Positions 26,938-36,241 of a stretch of 64,000 bases of DNA are shown here, one piece after another. The position numbers and the translations under genes are program-made. The notes beneath the pieces are model-generated. The model saw nothing but the letters and a program-made list of their open reading frames with translations. It did no database searches and was not told the DNA's origin. Location: the NCBI RefSeq assembly GCF_001544835.2, contig NZ_FCNX02000004.1, forward strand, positions 124,001-188,000, in the 5' to 3' direction. Source of the stretch: Caballeronia fortuita. Lineage in GTDB: Bacteria > Pseudomonadota > Gammaproteobacteria > Burkholderiales > Burkholderiaceae. Position 1 is the stretch's first letter; each line of letters opens with the position of its first letter.

Positions 26938-28215
26938 ATGTTCTCGCCGCAAGAGTTGAAACTCGGCATCGTCGGTCTGGGCTACGTGGGCCTGCCGCTC
27001 GCCGTCGAATTCGGAAAACGCCATCCTGTCGTCGGCTTCGACATCAATCGTGCGCGCATCAACGCGCTGCGCGAAGGGCGTGACGCCACGCTCGAAGTCA
27101 GCGATGAAGAGCTGGCTTCCGCCACCTTGATGCAGTACAGCGCCGATGTCGAAGACCTGCGCAGCTGCACGGTGTTCATCGCGACGGTGCCGACGCCGAT
27201 CGATCACTACAAGCGACCGGACCTGTCGCCGCTGATCGGTGCGTCGACGACCATCGGCAGCGTGCTGAAGAAGGGCGACGTCGTCATCTATGAATCGACC
27301 GTCTATCCCGGCGCGACCGAGGAAGAGTGCGTGCCCGTGCTCGAAAAGATGTCGGGCCTGAAGTTCAACGAAGACTTCTTCGTGGGCTACAGCCCCGAGC
27401 GCATCAACCCGGGCGACAAGTCGCACCGTTTGCCGGACATCAAGAAGGTCACGTCCGGATCGACGCCCGAAGTGGCCGATTTCGTCGACGAACTCTATCG
27501 CGGCATCATCACGGCCGGCACGCACAAGGCGAGCAGCATCCGCGTCGCCGAAGCGGCCAAGGTGATCGAGAACACGCAGCGCGACGTGAACATCGCGCTC
27601 ATCAACGAACTGTCGATCATCTTCAACAAGATGAACATCGATACGGAATCGGTGCTGCTCGCGGCCGGCACGAAGTGGAACTTCATCCCGTTCCGCCCGG
27701 GTCTGGTCGGCGGCCACTGCATCGGCGTGGACCCGTACTACCTGACGCACAAGGCGCAGGCGATCGGCTATCACCCCGAGATCATCCTCGCCGGGCGCCG
27801 TCTGAACGACAGCATGGGCAACTACGTCGTCTCGCAGCTCGTGAAGACGATGACCAAGCGCGACATCGCCATCTCGGGCGCGCGCGTGCTCATCATGGGT
27901 CTCACGTTCAAGGAAAACTGCCCGGACCTGCGCAACACGCGCGTGGTCGACATCATTGCGGATCTGAAGGAATACGGCGTTCAGGTCGACGTGTATGACC
28001 CGTGGGTCTCGAAGGAAGAGGCGCATCACGAGTACGGCATCGATCCGATCGACCAGCCGGCGAAGGGCATCTACGACGCGATCGTGCTCGCCGTGGCGCA
28101 CAAGCAGTTCGCCGACGAAGGCGCGCAGGGCATCCACGCCTACGGCAAGTCGGAGCACGTGCTGTGCGACCTCAAGTACGTCCTGCCGCCCGAGTCGAGC
28201 GACATGCGTCTCTGA
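26938..28215 (+). CDS. UDP-N-acetylhexosamine 6-dehydrogenase, TviB/WbpA type
   Basis: 425 residues. The NAD-binding motif GIVGLGYVG is at residues 10-18; the catalytic cysteine is C261 in [25 protein letters not shown] is typical of the family. The sequence [19 protein letters not shown] follows the TviB/WbpA branch that oxidises UDP-GlcNAc (or UDP-GalNAc) to the uronic acid, rather than UDP-glucose dehydrogenase. ATG 26938 is eight bases after GAGGAG; a GTG six bases upstream is too close to the ribosome site. It acts with the TviC-like epimerase three genes on to give UDP-GalNAcA, the Vi-antigen building block. Confidence 0.9.
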   Translation: MFSPQELKLGIVGLGYVGLPLAVEFGKRHPVVGFDINRARINALREGRDATLEVSDEELASATLMQYSADVEDLRSCTVFIATVPTPIDHYKRPDLSPLIGASTTIGSVLKKGDVVIYESTVYPGATEEECVPVLEKMSGLKFNEDFFVGYSPERINPGDKSHRLPDIKKVTSGSTPEVADFVDELYRGIITAGTHKASSIRVAEAAKVIENTQRDVNIALINELSIIFNKMNIDTESVLLAAGTKWNFIPFRPGLVGGHCIGVDPYYLTHKAQAIGYHPEIILAGRRLNDSMGNYVVSQLVKTMTKRDIAISGARVLIMGLTFKENCPDLRNTRVVDIIADLKEYGVQVDVYDPWVSKEEAHHEYGIDPIDQPAKGIYDAIVLAVAHKQFADEGAQGIHAYGKSEHVLCDLKYVLPPESSDMRL

Positions 28216-28330
28216 GGCCCGGCGGCGTCGGTTTCGACCGATGCAGGCCGTCGCACAACATCGCCGCGGTTCGGCTCCCGACATTCGGGCGCTGCCCGCG
28301 GCGATGTCAACCGGAGGTTCGGAGTTCGCA

Positions 28331-29542
28331 ATGAAGATGCCCAAGGTAGTTCTGTACGCCAACACCGATTGGTATCTATTTAATTTTCGGCTTTCGTTCG
28401 CTCGCAAACTGCGCGATGCGGGTTTCGAGGTCATTCTATTGTCACCGGAAGGCGAATACGGCCCGAAGTTGCGTGACCTGGGCTTTCGCTGGCATGCCGT
28501 GCCGATGAACCGGCGCAGCCTGAATCCGCTGCGCGAGCTCGCGCTCGTGCTGTGGCTTGCGCGCTTTTTCCAGCGCGAAAAGCCGCAACTTGTGCACGGC
28601 TTCACGATCAAGAGCGCAGTGTACGGCTCGTTCGCAAGCAAGCTCGCGGGCGTTCCGGCGCGCGTGAACGCGGTCGCGGGCATGGGCTATGTCTTCACGA
28701 GCCGCGACCTCAAGGCGCGCATCCTGAAGCCGGTCGTGCGCTCGGTGATGCGTACCGCGCTGAATGGCCGCGACAGCATTCTCGTCCTGCAGAACCCGGA
28801 CGACATCAAGCTGTTCGAAGCCGCGCGCATCGTGGAGAAGAAGTCGATCCGTCTCATCAAGGGATCGGGTGTCGATCTGCGGCGCTTCAAGGTGCGTGAA
28901 GAATCGGCGGACGATGCGGGCAAGCCGCTGCGCATCCTGCTCGCGGCGCGCCTCGTGTGGGACAAGGGTATCGAAGAATATGTGGAGGCAGCGCGCATGC
29001 TGCGGCGCGAGAACCGCACCGTGCGCTTCCTTCTCGCAGGCTCGCCCGATGACGGCAATCCGGCATCGGTGAGCACGGCGATGGTCGAGGGCTGGGTGAA
29101 GGAAGGGCTCGTCGAATGGCTGGGCCACGTGAGCGACATGCCCAGGCTCTTCACCGAAGTGGATGTGATGGTGCTGCCGAGCTATCGCGAAGGCTTGCCG
29201 AAAGCGTTGATCGAAGCGGCGGGCTGCGCGCTGCCGCTCATCACGACGGACGCGCCGGGCTGCCGCGAAGTGGTCAGCGAATCGGGCGTGGATGGTTTGC
29301 AAGTGCCGGTGCGCGACGCACGCGCGCTCGCCGATGCGATCCGCCAGCTCGACGACGACCGCGCGCTCGCGAGAAAGCTCGGTCTCGCCGCGCGCGAGAA
29401 GGCACTGAAGAATTTCGACGAACGCATCGTCATCGAGAAGACCCTCGCCGTGTATCGCGAGCTGGTGCCCTCGATCGCGATCGAAGACGAGCGCCGCGAA
29501 CCCGTCGCGCCCGTCGGCAAATTTGGAGACTTTCATGTCTGA
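28331..29542 (+). CDS. GT4-family glycosyltransferase (PglA/WbpU-like)
   Basis: 403 residues. The opening [19 protein letters not shown], and [18 protein letters not shown] followed by [14 protein letters not shown], are characteristic of the GT4 group that includes PglA and several O-antigen HexNAc transferases. The donor domain has [15 protein letters not shown] and [20 protein letters not shown]. It probably adds a HexNAc or HexNAcA residue early in repeat-unit assembly. A CGGAG lies eight bases before the ATG. It overlaps the epimerase start by 8 bases, showing translational coupling. Confidence 0.85.
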   Translation: MKMPKVVLYANTDWYLFNFRLSFARKLRDAGFEVILLSPEGEYGPKLRDLGFRWHAVPMNRRSLNPLRELALVLWLARFFQREKPQLVHGFTIKSAVYGSFASKLAGVPARVNAVAGMGYVFTSRDLKARILKPVVRSVMRTALNGRDSILVLQNPDDIKLFEAARIVEKKSIRLIKGSGVDLRRFKVREESADDAGKPLRILLAARLVWDKGIEEYVEAARMLRRENRTVRFLLAGSPDDGNPASVSTAMVEGWVKEGLVEWLGHVSDMPRLFTEVDVMVLPSYREGLPKALIEAAGCALPLITTDAPGCREVVSESGVDGLQVPVRDARALADAIRQLDDDRALARKLGLAAREKALKNFDERIVIEKTLAVYRELVPSIAIEDERREPVAPVGKFGDFHV

Positions 29543-30605
29543 CCGTTACGAATCGATCCGTCAGCAACTGACGCGCGATCCGCAGAAGTGGCTCATCACC
29601 GGCGTTGCCGGATTCATCGGCTCGAACCTGCTCGAAGCGTTGCTCAAGCTCGACCAGGAAGTCGTCGGGCTGGACAACTTCGCGACGGGCCATCAGCGCA
29701 ATCTCGACGAAGTGCGTTCGGTCGTGACCCCTGCGCAATGGGCGCGGTTTCGCTTCGTCGAGGGCGATATCCGGAATCTCGACGATTGCCGCGCCGCGGT
29801 GAAGGGCGCAGCGCACGTGCTGCACGAAGCGGCGCTCGGCTCGGTGCCGCGCTCGGTCAACGATCCGATCACGACGCACGAAGTCAACATCAGCGGCTTC
29901 TTGAACATGCTCGTCGCCGCGCGCGATGCGAAGGTGGAGAGCTTCACGTACGCTGCGTCGAGCTCGACCTACGGCGACCATCCGGGCCTGCCGAAAGTCG
30001 AGGACCGCATCGGCCAGCCGCTTTCGCCGTATGCGGTGACGAAGTACGCCAACGAGCTGTATGCATCGGTATTCGCGCGCACATATGGGCTGAACGCGAT
30101 CGGCCTGCGCTACTTCAACGTCTTCGGCAAGCGCCAGGACCCGGACGGCGCGTATGCGGCCGTGATCCCGAAGTGGACCGCGGCGCTCATCGCCGACGAA
30201 CAGGTGACGATCAACGGCGACGGCGAGACGAGCCGCGACTTCTGCTTCATCGACAACGTCGTGCAGATGAACATCCTCGCCGCGCTCTCCGAGCCGCAGG
30301 CGCGCAATCAGGTCTACAACGTCGCGGTCGGGGATCGCACGACACTCAATCAGCTTTATGACGGCCTCAAGCGCGAACTCGCGGAGAACGGCGTCATCAA
30401 TGAGGGCAGCGCGGTGTACGCGCCGTTCCGCGCGGGCGACGTGCGTCACTCGCAGGCCAACGTCGACAAGGCCGTGCAACTGCTCGGCTATGCGAGCGCC
30501 ATTCCGCTCGCGGATGGTCTCGCGATCGCGATGCCCTGGTACATCCGCTTCCTGTCGGAACGGCGCGTGCCGGCCGAAGCCGACATGGCGACGAGGCCCG
30601 CATGA
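29535..30605 (+). CDS. UDP-GlcNAc(A) C4-epimerase, TviC/WbpP type
   Basis: 356 residues, an extended short-chain dehydrogenase. [13 protein letters not shown] gives the GxxGxxG motif at residues 23-29; the catalytic Ser/Tyr/Lys appear as SSSTYG and [11 protein letters not shown]. The N-terminal lead of about 17 residues before WLITG, and [14 protein letters not shown], match TviC and WbpP, which interconvert UDP-GlcNAc/GalNAc or their uronic acids. Paired with the TviB-like enzyme, it should supply UDP-GalNAcA. GGAG at 29525 is in the right place for the ATG at 29535, inside the end of the previous gene. It ends in an ATGA overlap with the next gene. Confidence 0.9.
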   Translation: MSDRYESIRQQLTRDPQKWLITGVAGFIGSNLLEALLKLDQEVVGLDNFATGHQRNLDEVRSVVTPAQWARFRFVEGDIRNLDDCRAAVKGAAHVLHEAALGSVPRSVNDPITTHEVNISGFLNMLVAARDAKVESFTYAASSSTYGDHPGLPKVEDRIGQPLSPYAVTKYANELYASVFARTYGLNAIGLRYFNVFGKRQDPDGAYAAVIPKWTAALIADEQVTINGDGETSRDFCFIDNVVQMNILAALSEPQARNQVYNVAVGDRTTLNQLYDGLKRELAENGVINEGSAVYAPFRAGDVRHSQANVDKAVQLLGYASAIPLADGLAIAMPWYIRFLSERRVPAEADMATRPA

Positions 30606-31768
30606 AGATCGTCGTCTTCATCTACTCGATGCACGGCGGCGGCGCGGAACGCGTCACCGCCAACCTCGCGAACGAGTGGGCGGCGCTCGGCTGGGACGTG
30701 ACGGTCGTCACGCTGACGGCGGGCATCGGCGATGTCTATCCGTTCCATCCGGGCGTGAAGCGTATCGAGCTGGGACTCGCGGGCGGTGTCGAGGGCGGCG
30801 GCTTCGTGCGCACGCTGCTGTCGAACGTGAAGCGCGTGCTCGCGTTCCGCAAGGTGCTGCGCGAGACCAGGCCGACCGTCGCGCTCGGCGTCATGGCGAC
30901 GGCCAACGTGCTCGCCGTGCTCGCGGGCATCGGCCTGCCGTGCAAGATCATCGCGAGCGAGCACACGCATCCGCCGCGCGCGCCGCTCACGCCGTTCTGG
31001 GAACGTCTGCGGCTCCTGACGTATCGCTTCGCGGACAAGGTCGTCGCGCTCACCGACGAAACGCGCGAGTGGATCGAAACGCATTGCCGCTGCACGGACG
31101 TGAAGGTCATTCCGCCGCCGTTCACGCTGCCCATCGCAAGAACGAATCCGGTCATCGAGCCGAAGCGTGTCGTGAAGGATGACCGCAAGCTGCTGCTCGC
31201 GGTCGGACGCCTGTCGCCCGAGAAAGGTTTCGACAGCCTCATCGACGCATTCAGGAAGATTGCCGGCGCACTGCCGCAATGGGATCTCGTGATCGTCGGT
31301 GAAGGTCAGGCGCGCGCGAGCCTCGAACGACGTGTCGACGAAGCGAAGCTGCATGGCCGCGTCTTCCTTCCGGGCCGCGCGGGCAACGTCGCGGACTGGT
31401 ACGAGCGCGCGGATCTCTATGTGCTGAGTTCGCATTACGAAGGCTTTTCGATGACGCTCGTCGAAGCGATGGCGAGCGGCTGCGCGGCCGTCAGCTACGA
31501 CTGCGATTCCGGCCCGCGCGTGATTGTCACGCACGGCACGAACGGCCTGCTCGTGAATCCCGTCGGCGATGCGGGGGCGCTCGCGAAGTCGCTCGAATCG
31601 CTGATGAAGGACGAGGCCGAGCGTCATCGCATGGCGCTCTGCGCGAGCTCCGTCAACGATACGTTCGCGTTGCCGAAGACCATCGCGCTGTGGCAGGAAG
31701 TGTTCGAAGAGTCCGGCGCGAAGGTGCCGCATCGCGCGGAGCTGCGCGTTCCCGCAGCCGGACGATAA
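30602..31768 (+). CDS. GT4-family glycosyltransferase (PglH-like)
   Basis: 388 residues, GT-B fold. [17 protein letters not shown] is the glycine-rich acceptor loop, and [37 protein letters not shown] and [17 protein letters not shown] make the donor domain with its EX7E motif. The overall pattern resembles PglH/PglJ and other GalNAc transferases. The ATG overlaps the epimerase stop by four bases. It is a close paralogue of the next gene, so the pair may add consecutive residues. Confidence 0.85.
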   Translation: MKIVVFIYSMHGGGAERVTANLANEWAALGWDVTVVTLTAGIGDVYPFHPGVKRIELGLAGGVEGGGFVRTLLSNVKRVLAFRKVLRETRPTVALGVMATANVLAVLAGIGLPCKIIASEHTHPPRAPLTPFWERLRLLTYRFADKVVALTDETREWIETHCRCTDVKVIPPPFTLPIARTNPVIEPKRVVKDDRKLLLAVGRLSPEKGFDSLIDAFRKIAGALPQWDLVIVGEGQARASLERRVDEAKLHGRVFLPGRAGNVADWYERADLYVLSSHYEGFSMTLVEAMASGCAAVSYDCDSGPRVIVTHGTNGLLVNPVGDAGALAKSLESLMKDEAERHRMALCASSVNDTFALPKTIALWQEVFEESGAKVPHRAELRVPAAGR

Positions 31769-31781
31769 GGAGCCGCCACCC

Positions 31782-32945
31782 ATGAAAATCATGCTCGTGG
31801 TCAGTTCGATGGGAAGCGGCGGCGCCGAGCGCGTCGCGGCTTCGCTCGTCAATGCGTGGGCGCAGCGCGGCGATACGGTGACGCTCGTCATCACGTATAG
31901 CGGCCGTGGCGCGTGCTTCTATCCGCTCGCGCCGAACGTGCGCTGCATCTTCCTCGCCGATCGCGTGAAGGCCGGCGCACGCATGCTGCAATATCCCGCG
32001 CGGTTTCGCGCGCTGCGTTCGCTGATCCGCGAAAGCGCGCCGGATGTCGTCGTGTCGTTCCTGTCGAATGTGAACATCACGACGATTCTCGCGACGCGCG
32101 GTCTCGGCATTCCGGTGATCGCGGCCGAGCACATCGATCCGTCCGCCGATGGCCGCTCGCAGCTCATGAGTCAGATGTGCCGCTTCGTCTATCCGAGCGC
32201 GGACTTGCTCACGCTGCTCACGGACAACATGGAAGCGTCGTTCAGGAAGATGGTGCCGCGCGTCAAGCGCATCGAAGTGGTGCCTAATCCGCTGCCGGAC
32301 GAGTTGTTGCTGTTGCAGCCCGAGAGCGTGGAGAAAAGCGAGCGCAAGCGCCTCGTCGCGGTCGGCCGTCTCAACACGCAAAAACAATTCGATCTTCTGA
32401 TCGATGTCTATGCGACGCTCGCTCCCGAGTTCCCCGATTGGGATTTGTGGATCTGGGGCGAAGGCCCGGAACGCGCGGTGCTCGAAGCGCAGATCGCGCA
32501 ACTGAAGATGAAAGAGCGCGTGCTGATGCCAGGCAAGACGACCACGCCGTGGGAAGAAATGGCGCGCTCGGATGCGTTCGTGCTGTCTTCGCGGTATGAA
32601 GGCTTGCCGATGGCGATGCTCGAAGGCATGGCGCTCGGACTCGCGACCGTCGCGTTCGATTGCAAGAGCGGCCCGCGCGAACTCACGCGCGACGGCCAGG
32701 ACGGCCTGCTCGTGCCGCCCGGCGACAAGGCGGCGCTCATCGACGCCTTGCGCCGCGTGATGTCGGACGAAGCGTTGCGTGCCGAGCTTGGCCGCAAGGC
32801 GGCGGCATCGGTCCGGCAGCGTTATTCGTCGCCGGCGATTCTGCGCCAGTGGGATGCGATCTTCGCGCAACTCGGCGCACGCTCGCGTGGCGGCGAAGGC
32901 AAGGGCACCGCTTATCCGCGCGCAGTCACGGGGGAGAAGGCGTAA
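31782..32945 (+). CDS. GT4-family glycosyltransferase
   Basis: 387 residues, GT-B fold. It has SSMGSGGAERVAASLVNAW at the start and GRLNTQKQFDLLIDVYATL, PGKTTTPWEEMARSDAFVLSS and YEGLPMAMLEGMALGLA in the donor domain. Similar in layout to the preceding transferase but clearly diverged. AAGGAG precedes the ATG by seven bases. Its last base is shared with the ATG of the beta-helix gene (TAATG), so the two are coupled. Acceptor and donor sugars are not deducible. Confidence 0.85.
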   Translation: MKIMLVVSSMGSGGAERVAASLVNAWAQRGDTVTLVITYSGRGACFYPLAPNVRCIFLADRVKAGARMLQYPARFRALRSLIRESAPDVVVSFLSNVNITTILATRGLGIPVIAAEHIDPSADGRSQLMSQMCRFVYPSADLLTLLTDNMEASFRKMVPRVKRIEVVPNPLPDELLLLQPESVEKSERKRLVAVGRLNTQKQFDLLIDVYATLAPEFPDWDLWIWGEGPERAVLEAQIAQLKMKERVLMPGKTTTPWEEMARSDAFVLSSRYEGLPMAMLEGMALGLATVAFDCKSGPRELTRDGQDGLLVPPGDKAALIDALRRVMSDEALRAELGRKAAASVRQRYSSPAILRQWDAIFAQLGARSRGGEGKGTAYPRAVTGEKA

Positions 32946-33964
32946 TGGTGGGCCGGCGACGCGTGATCCACTCGCTGCTGTTGGGCGCCGTCGCCGGTGG
33001 CATGGGCGTCGCGGGCATCGGTGCGCGCGCGTCGCAGAAGCGCGATGTCGTCATCGACAAATCGTTCGGCGTGAAGGGCGATGGCAAGACGAACGACCGC
33101 GTCGCGCTGCAGAGAGCCATCGATCAGTCGGTCGATCAGACGCTCGTCATCACTGGCAGGTGCCGTATCGACGAGAAAGGGCTCGACCTGCGGCGCGATA
33201 GTCACATTCGCTTCGCGCCGGGCGCGTCGATCAAGCTGCTGCCGCACGATACGTCGTTCTATTCGATCTTTCGTTTGTGGGACGTGAGCAACGTGCTCGT
33301 CGAGAACGCGGTGCTCGACGGCAGCAAGGAGTTGAACGCGGCGAAGCCGGAGTTGCGTGAGAACGGTCACGGCATGGGCTTTTCGATTGCCGGCAGCACG
33401 GAGGTCACGCTCATCTCGCCGAAGACGGTCGGCTGCTGGGGCGATGGCATCTACATCGCGAACAGCTACAACGTCGGCTTCAAGTACAGCAGCGGCATTC
33501 GCGTGGTGAATCATCACGCGGACCGCTGCCGCAGACAAGGTGTGTCGATCATCAGCGGACGCAACATCGTGTTCGAGAATCCGCTGTGGGAGAACATCGG
33601 CGGCACGCAGCCGGAAGCGGGATTCGACGCGGAGCCGAACAGCAACGCGGACATCCTCGAGAACATCCGCATCGTGAATCCGACGACGCGCAATTGCCGG
33701 TACGGAATCATCGTCTGGCTGGAGGAGATCGTCGGGCCGATGCCCAAGCATGTCGATATCGGCATCATGAATCATCGCGACGAAGGCGCGAGCGATGCCG
33801 CGTTCGCCGTGTCCTCGCTCAAGCTGAAGGGGCGCACGGTGTCGGGTCAGATAGCGAGTCATTCGCCGACGTGGGTAAGTCCGAAGATGTCGACCGTGGA
33901 GAGTATCGATTACGACAAGGCAGGACCGAAGATCGTCGTCACCAACCTGAGGCTCGTGCCCTGA
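32945..33964 (+). CDS. Tat-exported parallel beta-helix protein (pectate-lyase-like), EPS locus copy 1
   Basis: 339 residues. The N-terminus MVGRRRVIHSLLLGAVAG is a Tat-like signal ending near ARAS. The body starts KSFGVKGDGKTNDRVALQRA, the classic opening of the pectate-lyase-3/glycosyl hydrolase 28 beta-helix, and continues with repeating rungs (SNVLVENAVLDGS, YIANSYNVGFKYS, QGVSIISGRNIVF). Such proteins in EPS loci are lyases, epimerases or hydrolases of the polymer made nearby. A close paralogue lies at 41457-42665. I cannot assign catalytic residues with confidence. It is coupled to the upstream GT. Confidence 0.8.
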   Translation: MVGRRRVIHSLLLGAVAGGMGVAGIGARASQKRDVVIDKSFGVKGDGKTNDRVALQRAIDQSVDQTLVITGRCRIDEKGLDLRRDSHIRFAPGASIKLLPHDTSFYSIFRLWDVSNVLVENAVLDGSKELNAAKPELRENGHGMGFSIAGSTEVTLISPKTVGCWGDGIYIANSYNVGFKYSSGIRVVNHHADRCRRQGVSIISGRNIVFENPLWENIGGTQPEAGFDAEPNSNADILENIRIVNPTTRNCRYGIIVWLEEIVGPMPKHVDIGIMNHRDEGASDAAFAVSSLKLKGRTVSGQIASHSPTWVSPKMSTVESIDYDKAGPKIVVTNLRLVP

Positions 33965-33995
33965 AAGCCGCGCCCACACAATAAATAAAGCGCAA

Positions 33996-35096
33996 ATGGC
34001 CAATACGATGCAAGCAACGACAATGAACAATACGGCGCAGCAAAGCGCACCCGTCAGACGAATGACCGGTTTCGCGTACTTCATGACGCCGTCCGGATGG
34101 GCGTTTCTCGTGCTGGCCGCAACCGCGCTCGCGATCCTCGCGTTTCGCGAGCGCAGCGTCGGACTGATCTTCGACCAGGAAGCGTACATCCAGTATTTCC
34201 GCTCGACGGACTGGCACTGGCTCGTGCAGTTTTATCAGAACCGCGAGTCGGACATGGGCTTTCTCATCAGCCTCATCACCGAGGAGCTGGGCTGGCGTTC
34301 GTGGGTCATCTTTCTCAACGCGTTCGGCGTCACGCCCGAAGGCGGCATCCGCACGACGGTCGTGCTGCTCAACATCGTCGTCATGTATTCGCTGCTGCAG
34401 ACGCGCCGTCCGCTCGTCGGCCTGATCCTGTGGCTCGTCATTCCATATGCGCTCGCAACGGTCGGCTTGTTCCAGATCCGTCAGGGCTTCGGACTCGCCA
34501 TCGCGATGCTGTTCGCATGCCGCTTCAACAAGCCGACGCTCGGCATGGGACTCGCGAGCTTCGTGCACACGACGTTCGCGGTGCCCACGGCGTTCCTGCT
34601 GACGGCCGGTTTGTTCAGCGAGCAGAAGAAGGCGCGCGCGCTCGTCGCGGTGAGCGCGGTCGCGATCGTGCTCGCGTCGGCAGCGAAGTTTCTCTTCGCG
34701 ACTTACGGCGGCCGTCGTATCGACGAATACTCGGGCTATCAGGAAAACTTCACGATCAAGCTGCTGTCGCTGCTGTTCTTCTACACGATGGCATCGGCGA
34801 TGGTGCTTTATTCGACGTGGCGTTCGCAGGACACGCAACGTCAGCGCGCATTCACGCGTCTTTCCATCATGCACGTCGGCCTCTTCGTGTATCTCATCGT
34901 TGCGTTCTTCGTGTTCCCGTTCGCGAAGGGCCGCGTGTGGTACTGCGTGCCGCTCCTGCTGCCGTTCCTCGCGCCCGAGATCAAGTTCAAGAACGCGATG
35001 GTCCTCGTCATCACCTTCGGCGTGTTCGTAGCCGTTGCCGCCGATGCCACGAAGAGCTATTTCGAAGGCGTCTATCACTACTTCCTGATGCCCTGA
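33996..35096 (+). CDS. EpsG-like polysaccharide polymerase (Wzy function)
   Basis: 366 residues with about nine to ten membrane helices. The arrangement resembles EpsG-family polymerases: an early extracytoplasmic loop with DQEAYIQYFRSTDWHW and ESDMGFLISLITEELGW, then VGLFQIRQGFGLAIAMLF (the RQ motif region). EpsG proteins take the place of Wzy, joining undecaprenyl-linked repeat units at the periplasmic face. No other polymerase candidate is present in the locus. The family is weakly conserved, so the name rests on topology and these short motifs. Confidence 0.75.
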   Translation: MANTMQATTMNNTAQQSAPVRRMTGFAYFMTPSGWAFLVLAATALAILAFRERSVGLIFDQEAYIQYFRSTDWHWLVQFYQNRESDMGFLISLITEELGWRSWVIFLNAFGVTPEGGIRTTVVLLNIVVMYSLLQTRRPLVGLILWLVIPYALATVGLFQIRQGFGLAIAMLFACRFNKPTLGMGLASFVHTTFAVPTAFLLTAGLFSEQKKARALVAVSAVAIVLASAAKFLFATYGGRRIDEYSGYQENFTIKLLSLLFFYTMASAMVLYSTWRSQDTQRQRAFTRLSIMHVGLFVYLIVAFFVFPFAKGRVWYCVPLLLPFLAPEIKFKNAMVLVITFGVFVAVAADATKSYFEGVYHYFLMP

Positions 35097-35101
35097 CGAC
35101 G

Positions 35102-36115
35102 ATGTCCTACTTCCTGATCTCACTCGATTTCGAACTGATGTGGGGCGTGCGCGACCATCGCACGGTGGCCACGTACGGCAAGAACATCCTCGGCGTGCGC
35201 GAGGCGATTCCGGCCATGCTCGCGATGTTCACGAAGCATCGCGTGAAGGCGACGTGGGCGACCGTCGGCATGTTGCTCTTCGATAACAAGAAGGACCTGC
35301 TCGCGAATCTGCCGGACGTGCGGCCGACCTATACCGACGCGAAGCTGAGCCCGTACACGAACGGTTATCTCGACTCGATCGGCGATAGCGAAAAGAGCGA
35401 TCCGTATCACTACGGTCTGTCGCTCGCACGCCAGATCGTCGACACCGAAGGCAGCGAGCTCGCGAGCCACACGTTCTGTCATTACTACGCGCTCGAAAAA
35501 GGCCAGGACAAGGCGCAGTTCGCCGCCGATATGGCAGCATCCGTCGCGTCCATCCGGCGTCTCGCCGATCCGCCCGCCAGCATCGTGTTTCCGCGCAACC
35601 AGGTGAACAATGCGTATCTGCCGGTGTGCGCGGAGCAGGGGCTCATCGCGTATCGCGGCACGGAGCGCAACTGGATGTATCGCGAGACAGCGCGCGCCGA
35701 TGAAGCCGCGCTGCGCCGTGCGGCGCGTCTCGCCGATGCGTACGTCAACCTTTCGGGCGATCACGCGTTCGAGCCGCGCGCGTCTTCACGCGGACTCGTC
35801 GACGTGCGTTCGAGCCGCTTCCTGCGTCCTTACGCGCACAACAAGCGCGCGCTGGAATGGTTGCGCATTCATCGGATCAAGCAGTCGATGACATCGGCGG
35901 CGCGCACGGGGCGCTCGTTTCATCTGTGGTGGCATCCGCATAACTTCGGTGCGAATCTCGCAGAAAACATCGCGGTGCTCGAAGCGGTGCTGAAGCATCA
36001 CGTGTACTTGAGAGAGACCTACGGCATGCAGCCCGCGACGATGGCGGAAGTCGCGCGGGCGACGCAATCGCAAGAGACCGGGCTTGCGGAAATGGAATTC
36101 GGTTTGTCCGTTTGA
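35102..36115 (+). CDS. Polysaccharide deacetylase (NodB/CE4-like)
   Basis: 337 residues. It begins at once with the strand FLISLDFELMWG, giving the catalytic/metal aspartate D9. The metal-binding histidines lie in SHTFCH (H123 and H127). Further NodB-like pieces are FPRNQVNNAYLP and LWWHPHNFG. There is no signal peptide, so it would act on nucleotide- or lipid-linked sugars in the cytoplasm, removing N-acetyl groups before export. The start is six bases after the previous stop; the ribosome site is poor, suggesting coupling. Only from 35102 is the frame conserved. Confidence 0.85.
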   Translation: MSYFLISLDFELMWGVRDHRTVATYGKNILGVREAIPAMLAMFTKHRVKATWATVGMLLFDNKKDLLANLPDVRPTYTDAKLSPYTNGYLDSIGDSEKSDPYHYGLSLARQIVDTEGSELASHTFCHYYALEKGQDKAQFAADMAASVASIRRLADPPASIVFPRNQVNNAYLPVCAEQGLIAYRGTERNWMYRETARADEAALRRAARLADAYVNLSGDHAFEPRASSRGLVDVRSSRFLRPYAHNKRALEWLRIHRIKQSMTSAARTGRSFHLWWHPHNFGANLAENIAVLEAVLKHHVYLRETYGMQPATMAEVARATQSQETGLAEMEFGLSV

Positions 36116-36241
36116 TCAAGCAGCAATCAGAAGTCACAAGACGCTAGAAAACGACCCGCACCGCGGGCGCGATGCCTTGGCGACAGCCATCGCATCGCGC
36201 CTGCGCGCGCGCGGCATAAAAAGAGTTTTGGGGGAAGCGCG

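Noticed and set aside
34097-36115. 672-codon frame suggesting a fusion of the polymerase region with the deacetylase
   Set aside because: Its first 335 codons are an out-of-frame reading of the polymerase gene; the deacetylase begins cleanly at 35102 with its first beta-strand.
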